Assembly (NCBI RefSeq): GCF_014779555.2
Contig: NZ_CP094357.1
Location: forward strand, 1,364,001 to 1,428,000
Length of the DNA: 64,000 nucleotides
Direction: 5' to 3'
Source: Lysobacter capsici
Lineage (GTDB): Bacteria; Pseudomonadota; Gammaproteobacteria; Xanthomonadales; Xanthomonadaceae
Shown: positions 29,101 through 37,525 of the stretch, piece by piece
Layout of the letters: each line of letters opens with the position of its first letter
How positions within the stretch are numbered: the first letter of the stretch is position 1
Translations under genes and position numbers: made by a program
The notes under the pieces: model-generated
What the model was told of the DNA's origin: nothing
Seen by the model: only the letters and a program-made list of their open reading frames with translations
The model's database searches: none

Positions 29101-29935
29101 TCTCGCCTTCGACGTCATCGTGGCGGCGAACGCGCCGCGCGGGCTGCGCGGCGATTCCAGCCGGGTCTGCCAGGTGCTGATGAATCTGCTCGGCAACGCG
29201 ATCAAGTTCACCGAGCAAGGCACGGTCAGTCTGCGGGTCGAGGCGCTGACGCCGCACGGCGTGCGTTTCGAAGTCGCCGACACCGGGCCGGGCTTGAACG
29301 AAGAACAAAAGGCGCGACTGTTCCGCCGCTTCGAACAGGCCGAGGGCGCGCGCACCGCGGCGCGTTACGGCGGCAGCGGTTTGGGATTGGCGATTTGCCA
29401 GGAACTGGCCGCGGCGATGGAAGGGCATATCAGCGTTTATAGCGAGCCGGGGCAGGGGGCGCGGTTCGTGTTTGATTTGCCTTTGGCTGAAGTAGAGCCG
29501 CCGCGGGTGGTTGGGGGTTCAACGCCGGAGCCTTCCTTGGGTGGCTTTCAGGTAGGCGCGCTTGCTTTGCTTTTGGTCGAAGACGATCCGACCGTGGCCG
29601 AAGTGATCGCCGGCCTGCTGCGCGTGCAGGGCCATCGCGTGACTCATGTCGCCAACGGTCTGGCCGCGCTGGCCGAAGTGGCGACCGCCAACTTCGACAT
29701 GGCGCTGCTCGATCTGGACCTGCCCGGCATCAACGGACTCGACCTGGCCCGGCAACTGCGCGCGCAAGGCTTCGCCCAGCCGTTGATCGCGGTGACCGCG
29801 CGCGCCGATGCCGACGCCGAACCGCAGGCCAGCGCGGCCGGTTTCGACCGCTTCCTGCGCAAACCGGTGACCGGCGCGCTGCTCGGCGAAGCGATCGATG
29901 CGATGCGCGCGAAGCTGGCGCCGCGACCGGGTTGA
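26183..29935 (+). CDS. Hybrid histidine kinase with beta-propeller sensor (third of three)
   Basis: 1250 residues if started at ATG 26183, directly abutting the previous stop; a start at 26201 or slightly later would shorten the n-region and is equally possible. A membrane segment at about 33-53 (WAWLLLVALASVLASV) is a late signal peptide or anchor. Then come the Reg_prop propeller, an Ala-rich insert of about 40 residues (roughly 700-742) not found in the other two, Y_Y_Y, a membrane helix about 832-852, HisKA (His888), HATPase, and a receiver from about 1129 (Asp1177). No HTH or separate response regulator follows; downstream is a GntR gene with its own promoter. Confidence 0.94.
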   Translation: MIALGCMPHGCVEPQWTATDTRPASVRVHGLRWAWLLLVALASVLASVCAPVFAGLPETPRPRQLTVADGLPSNTISRIAEDRFGYLWIATSEGLARYDGISYQVWRREQGLRDNYLWAVHVDAHNRVWIGTGQSGLAMLDTDRKTFRYYNRANTAGMGDDTVWSIASTPDGALWFGTQHGGLHRMASDGSVTRYMPREGDPRSLPSDGISNLAVAPDGNLWISTLAGAARWTGRDFERVPEHALSSDLVNTISFEADGTAWFGTPHGVGVRRPDGRYEAKPWAQVAPSMNVLDVLRRDRTGQYWFDLPQGLGIGSVDGISVVPLFSTASQGLVRPSWSGAYEDREGGLWFASNGHGLWYLPPNWRQFSVLTRRLEDPTSLSNAHVRGIAPARGGDMWLVGSGGVLDRLDPESGKITHVAKDFSGNLGLERVLEDRHGMVWVTYYGGLARIDPATGAHRNWSDSDRRDPAPGGTSELVESQGLLWVVGSDGELQARDADGHVVDAFKFGERGLPEYLTLELAGNGLDDELWINGSQGLWRFNGNTRRFERVAGSPQVQIDAFALEGRQRVWIASFGELTAYRWDGLRLRREFSLGTRQGMPLTDARGLTVDSAGRLWMTTTRGLVRVDPQARSVRVYGVKDGLPSQEFAGKPVPRPGDGRILIGSPEGLVLFDPAVVRPARQAPPLVIETIEVRRGNQRVAFATNAGVAANAPADADARAGAGRATADAIAAAGAARRSSVPAVHIADGDRDLRIIARLLSFNNAQTNRYRFRLSNYDPGWVDAGANGERLFSQLPPGDYRLEIMAKTADNVWTPAQVIDLHVDSPWWWSWWALAGALALCALLMLWVLLAHRNRLQRRLSWQRAEHEREVAKQASLAKTRFLATLGHEVRTPMTGVLGMSELLLDTQLDQKQRSYTQSIRSAGEHLLRLVNDALDLARIESGKLELADEPFDLRALVDEASKLMAPLAQQRRLAFDVIVAANAPRGLRGDSSRVCQVLMNLLGNAIKFTEQGTVSLRVEALTPHGVRFEVADTGPGLNEEQKARLFRRFEQAEGARTAARYGGSGLGLAICQELAAAMEGHISVYSEPGQGARFVFDLPLAEVEPPRVVGGSTPEPSLGGFQVGALALLLVEDDPTVAEVIAGLLRVQGHRVTHVANGLAALAEVATANFDMALLDLDLPGINGLDLARQLRAQGFAQPLIAVTARADADAEPQASAAGFDRFLRKPVTGALLGEAIDAMRAKLAPRPG

Positions 29936-30058
29936 GCGCGGCGTCGGGCGCATGCGCGCCGATTTGCCCGTCCACGCCGTGCGTTCGACGAGGCCCGACC
30001 TTCCACGCCGCATGAGCGCCGTTTCGCGCCGGCCCGATCCGGTTTCGTCGTCGCCCGC

Positions 30059-30104
30059 TTGACAATCGCCGGGTGTCTGCACTGTACTAGATCACATAGT
30101 ACAG
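30059..30104 (+). promoter_or_regulatory. Promoter with overlapping inverted-repeat operator for the GntR-ABC operon
   Basis: A consensus -35 TTGACA (30059-30064) is followed after 18 bp by TGTACT (30083-30088) as -10. The -10 is embedded in a perfect inverted repeat, CTGTACTA at 30082-30089 and TAGTACAG at 30097-30104, separated by 7 bp. The operator ends 14 bp before the GntR ATG, which indicates autorepression. The TGTAC core agrees with what is known of YtrA-subfamily operators. Confidence 0.8.
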
Positions 30105-30118
30105 ATGGCGAGCCGCCC

Positions 30119-30529
30119 ATGAGCCGTACCCAAGCCCTGACGATCCAGATCGCCACCGGCGATTCGCGTCCTATCGCCAGGCAGATCGTCGACGCGGTGC
30201 GCATGAAGGTCGCCACCGGCGAACTCGATGCCGGCCATCAACTGCCCAGCGTGCGCGGTCTGGCCCAGCAACTGACCATCAATCCCAACACCGTCGCCAA
30301 GGCCTACGCCGAACTGGTCGCCGAAGGCTGGCTGGAAGCGCGCCAGGGCCTGGGCCTGTACGTCGCCCCGCAGCGTCAGCGGCTGAGCCAGGGCGAGCGC
30401 GAGCGACGCCTCACCGACGCGATCGCGCGCTTCGTCAACGAAGTGGCGGCGCTGGATTACCGCAACGCCGAAGTGCTGGCGCGGCTGCGCCAGGAACTGC
30501 AGGCGCTCAAGCCGCGCAAAGCCGGCTGA
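30119..30529 (+). CDS. GntR-family transcriptional regulator, YtrA subfamily
   Basis: 136 residues from ATG 30119; a longer frame back to 30059 overlaps the promoter and is not used. A winged helix-turn-helix spans about 10-80 (PIARQIVDAVRMKVATGEL, LPSVRGLAQQLTINPNTV, AYAELVAEGWL). It is followed by a short helical tail and no large effector domain, which defines the YtrA type that controls adjacent ABC transporters. It probably represses itself and the two ABC genes behind it through the inverted repeat over its promoter. Confidence 0.93.
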   Translation: MSRTQALTIQIATGDSRPIARQIVDAVRMKVATGELDAGHQLPSVRGLAQQLTINPNTVAKAYAELVAEGWLEARQGLGLYVAPQRQRLSQGERERRLTDAIARFVNEVAALDYRNAEVLARLRQELQALKPRKAG

Positions 30530-30583
30530 TCGGCGCGTTTCGATCCGCATACCCCTTCACCGCTGCCTGCAAGGATCCGGGCC

Positions 30584-31543
30584 ATGGCCGTCATCGCGCC
30601 GCATATCGCCGCACCGTATGTAATCACCGCCAACGACGACGGCGAGTACGTGATCGAAACCCGCGCGCTGAGCAAGCGCTACGGACGCAAGCTCGCGCTC
30701 GATGGACTGGACCTGCGCGTCCCGCGCGGCCGTATTCACGCCATCGTCGGCGCCAACGGCGCCGGCAAGTCGACCCTGTTCCGGCTGCTGCTCGGTTTTC
30801 TCGCGCCCAGCAGCGGCAGCGCGCGGATCCTCGGCCGCGACAGCCAGCGGCTGACCCCGGACGATCGCGGCCGCATCGGTTTCGTCAACGAAGAACACAC
30901 CCTGCCCGAATGGATGAGCGTGGCCGCGGTGATCGCGATGCAGCGGCATCACTACCCGCGCTGGAACCAGGCCACCTACGACAGCGTCGCCGGCAACTAC
31001 CACCTGCTGCCGGAACAGAAGGTCGGGCAACTCTCGCGCGGCGAACGCGCCGGTTTCAACCTCGCGCTGGCCATGGCGCAGAGCCCGGAACTACTGATCC
31101 TCGACGAACCCACGCTCGGCCTGGACGTGGTCGCCAAGCGCGCGTTTCTCGAATCGCTGCTGCACACCAACCTGAGCGAGCGTTGCACGGTGATCTATTG
31201 CTCGCACCAGATGGAGGAGATCGAACGGGTCGCCGACAACCTGATCGTTCTCGAACGCGGCCGCCTGCGCAACATGTCGCCGCCCGACGAATTCTGCGCG
31301 CGGGTCTGCCACTGGATCGCCGAATTCCCGTTCCGCGCGCCCGAGGCCGCGCTGGTGCCGGGGTTGCTGCAGGTCCAGCAGATCGACGGCCTGCATCACT
31401 ACCTGGTGCTCGACCAAGGGCCGGATTTCGAACATTTCCTCTACGCCGCCGGCGCGCGCAGCGCGCATGGCATGCCGGTGAGCCTGGACCGCGCGGTCAA
31501 CGGCCTGCTGGCTCAGAACCACATCGGCGCCGGCCGCGGTTGA
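30584..31543 (+). CDS. ABC transporter ATP-binding protein
   Basis: 319 residues. Walker A GANGAGKST (56-64), signature LSRGE (150-154, an Arg in place of the usual Gly), Walker B LLILDEP (170-176), and a switch His in YCSHQME. About 80 C-terminal residues beyond the core ATPase may contact the permease. It belongs with YtrB-like exporters regulated by YtrA proteins. It lies 54 bp after the GntR gene and 26 bp before the permease, in one operon. Confidence 0.93.
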   Translation: MAVIAPHIAAPYVITANDDGEYVIETRALSKRYGRKLALDGLDLRVPRGRIHAIVGANGAGKSTLFRLLLGFLAPSSGSARILGRDSQRLTPDDRGRIGFVNEEHTLPEWMSVAAVIAMQRHHYPRWNQATYDSVAGNYHLLPEQKVGQLSRGERAGFNLALAMAQSPELLILDEPTLGLDVVAKRAFLESLLHTNLSERCTVIYCSHQMEEIERVADNLIVLERGRLRNMSPPDEFCARVCHWIAEFPFRAPEAALVPGLLQVQQIDGLHHYLVLDQGPDFEHFLYAAGARSAHGMPVSLDRAVNGLLAQNHIGAGRG

Positions 31544-31569
31544 GCCGCGAGGCATTCGGGAGTTTGCTC

Positions 31570-33417
31570 ATGATCGATCTGTTCAAGGCGCAGCTGATCC
31601 GCTTTCGCTGGTGGCTGGCGGCGTTCGGCTTCGCCCATCTGGGTGTGCTCGCCTTCGTCAGCCGGATGATGGATCCGCTGCAACAGCGCTCGGGTTTGTA
31701 CAACCTGATCGGCGTGCTGTATTTCGTGCTCGGCCTGCTGTTCGGGCTGTATCAGCTCGGCGGCTATCGGCGGCCGAACGCCTGGCTGAACCTGATGCAC
31801 CGACCGCTGCCGCGGCGCGCGATCGGCGCGGGGGTGTTCGGCGCCGGCGCGTTCCTGCTCGCGCTGGCGGTCGCGCTGCCGGTGCTGGCGATCGTCGCCG
31901 GCCAGTACGCCTGGACCGCGCGGGTGGTGGATACGCGCCATTGGTGGTTGCCGGTGGCGGCGTGGTGCGTGGCGATGGCCGGCTATCTGTTCGGCGCCTA
32001 CTGCATGATCGCGGCGCGCCGTTACGCGGTGCTGGTGCTGTCCTTGCCGCTGTTGCCGCTGTACAGCGACGCCGCGGGCGGCGCGATGATGGTGATCCAT
32101 GCGGCGGTGTTGATCTGGCTGACGGTCCTGGTCGCGATCGCGTTCAAGCCCGACCTGAGCGCGCCGCCGCGCGGCCTCGCCGCCAACCTGGCGGTTGCGT
32201 TGCCGGTGCAGGCGATGATCTATGTGCTGTTGTGCGTCGCGATCAATCTGGGGTTCCAACTGGGCTGGATCGCGATCGGTTCCGATCCGCTCAACAGCGG
32301 CGCGCCGCCGAAGGGCGGCTTGATCGAGTCCGATCGCGCCAAGGGCCCGGAGTTGATCATCGCCGGGCTGGCCGCCAGCGCCGATGCCGATGCGAGGCTG
32401 TGGCGCGAACAGGCGCGTATCTCCGAGGTCTATCGGATCGGCCCACGGCGCCAGCCGTTGCCGACCCGCGGCGAATTGGTCACGGCCGAGCCGCAGATCA
32501 TCGGCGATGCGTCGCGCAATCTTCTGTGGAGCTACAGCGACGACAGCGGCTACTTCCACGGACGCGACACCCTGACCCGGCGCGCCGCCGGCACGCTCGG
32601 CGTCAGCATCGTCGGCGACGACGCGCAGCGGCCGCTGCCGTCGCCGCCGCTGCCGGTCGGCGACGGCTATGTGTTGACCGAACACGCGGTCTACCAATAC
32701 GACCCGCACGATGCGCGGCTGCGCTTGCGCATGGCCTTGCCGGGCAACGAAATCCCGGTGGCCGCGCCCGAGCCCGCCGGCGACAGCACCTTGCTGCTCA
32801 GCGATCGCGCGCTGTACTTCTTCGACTTGCGCGGCTTCGCCGAAAACGTCGATGCGCCCGCGCCGTTGCCGCGTCAGCGCATCGATCTGGCCGGACCGGT
32901 CGGCAACCTCAGCGGCGTCGACGTGCTCGAAATCGGCGACGGTTATCTGGTTTCGATGACCTACGGTTCGCGCAATTTCCAGACCCTGGGCGACGGCTAC
33001 CAAGTCGTGTTCAAACTCGGCGAGGACGGTCGCGTGGCGCAGGTCGCGCGGCGCGAACTCAGTCCGGATTTCCCGGCGCTGTTGCGCTACCGGCTGTACT
33101 GGCTGTCGCCGGCGATGCAGGCGCTGGAACACGCGGCGGTCGGGTTTCTCGCCAGACCGCAGCCGTTGTACGCGGTCGAACCGCCGCCGGTGCCGGACAA
33201 CATCAGGATGCATGCCTTGGTGCTGTGCGTGTTGTCGTTTTTCCTCGCCTGGAACTGGAGCGCGCGCATGCGCCTGAGCCGCGCCGAGCGCTGGGCCTGG
33301 ATAATCGGCTGCGGCTTGGTCGGCATCCCCGCGCTGCTGAGCCTGCGGCTGATCCACCCGCTGTCGCCGCGGCGCGAACCGGCGATGCAGGCCGTACCGA
33401 TCGCGGCGCCCGCCTGA
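31570..33417 (+). CDS. ABC transporter permease with large soluble insert
   Basis: 615 residues from ATG 31570 with GGGAG upstream. The first 240 residues contain about six to seven membrane helices, the usual half-transporter size. They are followed by a soluble region of about 330 residues (roughly 245-575) with repeated beta-strand motifs such as GYVLTEHAVYQYD and DSTLLLSDRALYFFD that look like propeller blades. The last part has two more helices (LVLCVLSFFLAWNW and WIIGCGLVGIPALL). ABC-2-like permeases of YtrA systems normally lack such an insert. Cargo is unknown; an envelope-stress or antimicrobial-peptide role is possible by family association only. Confidence 0.85.
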   Translation: MIDLFKAQLIRFRWWLAAFGFAHLGVLAFVSRMMDPLQQRSGLYNLIGVLYFVLGLLFGLYQLGGYRRPNAWLNLMHRPLPRRAIGAGVFGAGAFLLALAVALPVLAIVAGQYAWTARVVDTRHWWLPVAAWCVAMAGYLFGAYCMIAARRYAVLVLSLPLLPLYSDAAGGAMMVIHAAVLIWLTVLVAIAFKPDLSAPPRGLAANLAVALPVQAMIYVLLCVAINLGFQLGWIAIGSDPLNSGAPPKGGLIESDRAKGPELIIAGLAASADADARLWREQARISEVYRIGPRRQPLPTRGELVTAEPQIIGDASRNLLWSYSDDSGYFHGRDTLTRRAAGTLGVSIVGDDAQRPLPSPPLPVGDGYVLTEHAVYQYDPHDARLRLRMALPGNEIPVAAPEPAGDSTLLLSDRALYFFDLRGFAENVDAPAPLPRQRIDLAGPVGNLSGVDVLEIGDGYLVSMTYGSRNFQTLGDGYQVVFKLGEDGRVAQVARRELSPDFPALLRYRLYWLSPAMQALEHAAVGFLARPQPLYAVEPPPVPDNIRMHALVLCVLSFFLAWNWSARMRLSRAERWAWIIGCGLVGIPALLSLRLIHPLSPRREPAMQAVPIAAPA

Positions 33418-33539
33418 CACAGGCTTCGAACGACGGCGCGGTGTTTCGCGCCGCACCCAATGCCGCGTTTCGAAGGCTTTGCGTCGAACCCGGCACCGAA
33501 TCCATCACCGGCCACGCGCCGGTTTCCCAGGAGTTCGCC

Positions 33540-35708
33540 ATGCATTCGTCCCCGCGCCGGTGGGTGGCGCCGTCCCGTCGTGCGTCGTTGTTCGCCTCGT
33601 TGTGGCTTTGCTGCATCGCGTTACCGGTTTGCGCGGCATCACCGGTTGCGCGTCAGGCCGGCGGATGGAACGAGGCTGCCGTCGCCGTTGCCATCGCGGC
33701 CGAACATCAACGAGCGATGGCGCGAACCCATCCGCGCGCCGATTTTCTTGCCGAACCGGTGATTCGCTCGGTCGCCCTGTCCGCCGATGGCCGCGTCTTG
33801 GCCTGGTTGCGCGAACGTGGCCGCAAGCGCGAATTGTGGGTGGCGCCGGTCGAAGCGCTGAGCGCGAACGGCGCGGTCGGCGCGGCGCCGGCGCGCCGGC
33901 TGCTCGCCCACACCGAGGCCGAGCGCGTGCTGTGGCTGGCGGATCGGCGCCATCTGCTGCTGGAGTCGCCGCGCCAGTTATGGGCCCTGGATGCGATCGG
34001 CCGCAACGGTATGCGCTTGCTCAGCGAGCTGGGCGAGCGCGAGCGTCGCGAGTTGCGCGCGATCGACAGCGCAGCGCGCGCAAGCGTGGTGATCGGCGAA
34101 CGGCTGGATGCGCCGCGCCGCTATCGCCTGCTGCGGATCGGCCTGGATGGACGCACCCGAGTGCTGTACGAAAGCGGCGACGAAGTGCTGGGCTTCGCCC
34201 TGGACCCGCAAGGACGCGTCGCCTTCGTCTCGCATGCGCGCGAGGAACAGCACGTCGTGTTCCGGGTCGATCGCGCCGGCGGCCTGCGCGATGTTCTGCG
34301 GTGCCGCCAGTTGCAACGCTGCGGCCCGCTGTCGACCACGCCGGACGGACGCGGCCTGTGGTTGCTGGGCGATGTCGGCGGCGATCTGCGCGGTTTGCAG
34401 CGCCTCGATCCCGATGGCCGATTGCTGACCGTGCACAGCGATCCGCGCGGCATCGCCGATATCGACGAGGCCGCGCTCGATCCGGTCGACGAACAACCCT
34501 TGTTCGCGCTGTACGACAGCGTGGATGCATCGATCGCGGCGACCGATCCGGCGCTGCGCGAGCCGGTCGAAGCGCTGGCCCGTCGTTTCCAGGGCCGGCG
34601 CATCGACCTGAGCATCGGCCGCGGCACCGATGCGCGCTGGCTCGTGCGCGAAAGCGGCAGCCAACTGCAGGCGCCGCGCTGGCATCTGTACGATCCGCGC
34701 AGCGGACGCGTCGATGAGATCCTGCGTGACGACAGCGCGCCGCGCATCGGCGAGGCCGAGCTGGCGCGCAAGATCGCCTTCAGCTACCGGGCCAGCGACG
34801 GATTTCTCCTGCGCGGTTTCGTATCCTTGCCGCCCGGCGCCGATCCCGCGCGCACGCCGCTGATCGCATCGATCCACGGTGGGCCGTGGAATCACGAACG
34901 GCCCGGCTACGACGCGCATACCCAGTTCCTGGTCAATCGCGGCTACGCCGTGTTCGAGCCGAATTTCCGCGGTTCCACCGGCCACGGCCGCGCCTATCAA
35001 TTCGCTCCGCAGGGCGATTACGGCAACGGCCGGGTGCAGCGCGATATCGTCGATGGCGTGCGTTATCTGCTCGGTCGCGGCATCGGCGACGCCGACCGCG
35101 TCGGCATCGTCGGCGCTTCGTTCGGCGGCTATTCGGCGTTGCTGGGCGCGACCTTCGAACCGGATCTGTTCAAGGTCGCGGTGGCGGCGGTGCCGTGCGT
35201 CGACTTCGGCCGCAATGCGCGCGATATCGCGCTGCATCCCGAGCTGGGCCTGATGTCGGGCATTCCCCTGCAGACCAGTTTGCGTTTGTTGCGGATCGAT
35301 ATCGAGGACCACGCGACGATGAACCGCCTGCATGCGCAATCGCCGCTGGCGAACCTCGCCCGGCTGCGTCGTCCGGTATTGCTGCTGGCCGGCGCCAAGG
35401 ACCAGAAAGTAACCTTGCGCAGCATTACCGACTACGCCGCGCGCCTGCGCCTGGCCGGTCGCGATGTCGGTCTGCTGGTCGATCCCGACGCAGGCCATTC
35501 GACCCGCGCGCCGATCGCGCGCGAAGCGCAGATGTATCTGAGCGAACGCCTGCTGCATGCGCGGCTCGGCGGCGTATCGGCCGCGCCGCCGAGCGCCGCG
35601 CTGCGCGACTACCTGCAGCGCAATCTGCGTCTGGCCAACGGCGAGCTTCGCGATCTGCGGCCGCGCAGCGCACCCGATCCGGATCGGGTCGCGACCGGTT
35701 CGCGTTGA
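33540..35708 (+). CDS. Exported S9 family serine peptidase
   Basis: 722 residues from ATG 33540 with AGGAG 6 bp upstream. A signal peptide spans about 1-34 (ending PVCAAS). An N-terminal seven-bladed propeller-like region is followed by the prolyl-oligopeptidase catalytic domain. That domain has IHGGPW, nucleophile GASFGGYS (Ser527), Asp621 in AKDQKV, and His653 in DAGHS. These are the features of the acylaminoacyl-peptidase/DPP type acting on short peptides, here in the periplasm or outside. It lies 122 bp behind the ABC permease and may share its message. A bidirectional terminator follows. Confidence 0.93.
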   Translation: MHSSPRRWVAPSRRASLFASLWLCCIALPVCAASPVARQAGGWNEAAVAVAIAAEHQRAMARTHPRADFLAEPVIRSVALSADGRVLAWLRERGRKRELWVAPVEALSANGAVGAAPARRLLAHTEAERVLWLADRRHLLLESPRQLWALDAIGRNGMRLLSELGERERRELRAIDSAARASVVIGERLDAPRRYRLLRIGLDGRTRVLYESGDEVLGFALDPQGRVAFVSHAREEQHVVFRVDRAGGLRDVLRCRQLQRCGPLSTTPDGRGLWLLGDVGGDLRGLQRLDPDGRLLTVHSDPRGIADIDEAALDPVDEQPLFALYDSVDASIAATDPALREPVEALARRFQGRRIDLSIGRGTDARWLVRESGSQLQAPRWHLYDPRSGRVDEILRDDSAPRIGEAELARKIAFSYRASDGFLLRGFVSLPPGADPARTPLIASIHGGPWNHERPGYDAHTQFLVNRGYAVFEPNFRGSTGHGRAYQFAPQGDYGNGRVQRDIVDGVRYLLGRGIGDADRVGIVGASFGGYSALLGATFEPDLFKVAVAAVPCVDFGRNARDIALHPELGLMSGIPLQTSLRLLRIDIEDHATMNRLHAQSPLANLARLRRPVLLLAGAKDQKVTLRSITDYAARLRLAGRDVGLLVDPDAGHSTRAPIAREAQMYLSERLLHARLGGVSAAPPSAALRDYLQRNLRLANGELRDLRPRSAPDPDRVATGSR

Positions 35709-35718
35709 TTGCGGAAAA

Positions 35719-35747
35719 AAGAAAGCCGGCGCAATGCCGGCTTTCTT
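35719..35747. terminator. Bidirectional intrinsic terminator
   Basis: Stem AAGAAAGCCGGC / GCCGGCTTTCTT, 12 bp, five-base loop, with A-rich and T-rich flanks on both sides. It lies between the convergent S9 peptidase (ends 35708) and hemE (ends 35767) and can serve both. Confidence 0.9.
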
Positions 35748-35766
35748 CGCTACGACCGCGGCTGAC

Positions 35767-36843
35767 TCAGCGCGCGCTCAACTCATGCACCGCCTGCACC
35801 AGCACGCCGACGTGGTCGGGATTCATGTCCGGCGACATGCCGTGGCCGAGGTTGAACACGTGGCCTTCGCGCGAGCCGGCATTGCCGTCGCGGTAATCGT
35901 CCAGGGCGATGCGCACTTCGTTGCGGATCGCCTCGGGCGTGGCGTACAGGGTGACCGGATCGAGATTGCCCTGCAGCGCGACGCGCGCGTCGATGCGGCG
36001 CGCGGCTTCGCCCAGGCCGATGGTCCAGTCCACGCCGACCGCTTCGGCGCCGCTGGTCGCGAGTTCTTCCAGGTAAGGATCGTTGCCCTTGCCGAACAGG
36101 ATCAGCGGCGCGCGGTCCTCGGCTTCGCCGCGCGGCAGTTCGGCGGCGATGCGCTGCAGATAGCGCAGCGAGAATTCGCGGTACATCGCCGGCGACAGCA
36201 CGCCGCCCCAGGTGTCGAACACCTGCAGCGCCTGCGCCCCGGCGAGGTGCTGGGCCTTGAGGTATTCGATCACCGCGTCGGTGACCACGCTCAGCAGTTG
36301 GTGCATCGCCGCCGGATCGTTGAGCGCGAGCGATTTGACCTTGGAATAGTTGTCGCTGCCGCCGCCTTCGATCATGTAGCAGGCCAAGGTCCACGGGCTG
36401 CCGGAGAAACCGATCAGCGGCACCGAGTTGTCGAGTTCGCGGCGGATCGTGCGCACCGCGTCCATCACGTAGCGCAGTTCGGTTTCCATGTCCGGCACGG
36501 CGAGCCTGGCGATGTCGTCGGCGCTGCGGATCGGGCGTTCGAACTTCGGACCTTCGCCGTCGGCGAAGTACAGGCCCAGGCCCATCGCGTCGGGCACGGT
36601 GAGGATGTCGGAGAACAGGATCGCCGCGTCGAGCGGAAACCGGCGCAGCGGCTGCAGGGTGACTTCGCAGGCCAGTTCCGGGTTCTTGGCCAGATTGAGG
36701 AAGCTGCCGGCCTGGGCGCGGGTGGCGCGGTACTCCGGCAGATAGCGGCCGGCTTGGCGCATCAGCCACACCGGGGTGCGGTCGACGGGTTGGCGGCGCA
36801 GTGCGCGCAGGAAGCGATCGTTGGTGGGGGCTTGGCTGGTCAT
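35767..36843 (-). CDS. hemE: Uroporphyrinogen decarboxylase
   Basis: Decarboxylates uroporphyrinogen III to coproporphyrinogen III in haem synthesis; cytoplasmic. 358 residues from ATG 36843, matching the family length of about 355. The signature N-terminal [16 protein letters not shown] is present, as are [19 protein letters not shown] and the late [19 protein letters not shown] motif. The frame stays open upstream into a repeat element, but that extension is not protein-like. It sits near aroK-aroB, an arrangement I associate with xanthomonads. Confidence 0.97.
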   Translation of the reverse strand: MTSQAPTNDRFLRALRRQPVDRTPVWLMRQAGRYLPEYRATRAQAGSFLNLAKNPELACEVTLQPLRRFPLDAAILFSDILTVPDAMGLGLYFADGEGPKFERPIRSADDIARLAVPDMETELRYVMDAVRTIRRELDNSVPLIGFSGSPWTLACYMIEGGGSDNYSKVKSLALNDPAAMHQLLSVVTDAVIEYLKAQHLAGAQALQVFDTWGGVLSPAMYREFSLRYLQRIAAELPRGEAEDRAPLILFGKGNDPYLEELATSGAEAVGVDWTIGLGEAARRIDARVALQGNLDPVTLYATPEAIRNEVRIALDDYRDGNAGSREGHVFNLGHGMSPDMNPDHVGVLVQAVHELSAR

Positions 36844-36912
36844 TGGGTCGGGCGGGGCCGGTTGTTCGGAAAGGTGTGGGGTGGGTGCGGGGGCGCTTGT
36901 GGAACAAAAGCG

Positions 36913-37112
36913 AATCCCCCCTGGCCCCCCTTTTACAAAGGGGGGAACCCGGTAGGTGGGGTCGTTAGTGCGGAAGGCTTCGCGGGTGTGTCGGAGTGCG
37001 GGAGTGCAGCGATTGCGGCGCGGTACGAATCCATCCGAGGCGCCGCGACTACGAAAGCCGCGCCCCACCCAGAACGATTCCCCCCTTTAAAAAAGGGGGG
37101 GCAGGGGGGATT
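36913..37112. repeat. 200-bp MITE-like inverted-repeat element
   Basis: Terminal 35-bp arms (36913-36947 and 37078-37112) are near-perfect reverse complements built from CCCCCCTGGCCCCCC, TTTT and GGGGGG runs. Similarity continues a little inward (GGTGGGG against CCCCACC). The centre is 130 bp with no gene. It lies directly upstream of hemE, in the 307-bp gap before the WGR gene, so it may supply or disturb the hemE promoter. Confidence 0.75.
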
Positions 37113-37150
37113 TGCTCTTCCCACCCGACCGATTCGACCCCACACCTGCA

Positions 37151-37405
37151 TCATCGCGGCGCTTCGGCGCCCTGACTGAACATCAACTGGAACCCGCGCT
37201 TGAGCTGCTGATCGCGCGCCTGTTCCAGCGCCTTCAAGGCGCCGTCGTGGTCGAGGAACACCTCGCGCCGGACCGTGCTGCGGCCGCCGATCTGGCCGGT
37301 CTCGCGCACCAGGGTCCAGCCGCCGAGTAAGTCGGGCTGAAGCATCAGTTGCACGAAGCGCGGGGCTTCGCGGCCGTCGGGCCGTTGTTGAAGGAGTAGG
37401 CGCAC
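37151..37405 (-). CDS. Stand-alone WGR-domain protein
   Basis: 84 residues from a GTG at 37405; upstream codons are Arg/Pro-rich and probably not translated. The whole protein is one WGR-like module, with RFVQLMLQPDLLGGWTLVRE followed by TGQIGG in place of the WGRIG core, then a helix ending KALEQARDQQLKRGF. WGR domains occur in PARPs and in bacterial proteins where they are thought to bind nucleic acid or protein. The namesake Trp-Gly-Arg is not intact here (Thr-Gly-Gln). Confidence in the reading frame is good; the function is unknown. Confidence 0.75.
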   Translation of the reverse strand: MRLLLQQRPDGREAPRFVQLMLQPDLLGGWTLVRETGQIGGRSTVRREVFLDHDGALKALEQARDQQLKRGFQLMFSQGAEAPR

Positions 37406-37525
37406 CGGCCGATTGTAGCGGCTGCGGGGCGGCCTCCGGGTGGGCAGGGTGTCGCGGTCCCCGCGTGGCTGCGTTGCAGCCATGGCGCGATCGGCCGCGG
37501 CGCCCCCCCCCCGCGCCGCCGGTCT

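Noticed and set aside
30059-30118. Upstream extension of the GntR gene to 30059
   Set aside because: It would translate the -35/-10 promoter and operator; the ATG at 30119 opens the helix-turn-helix domain.
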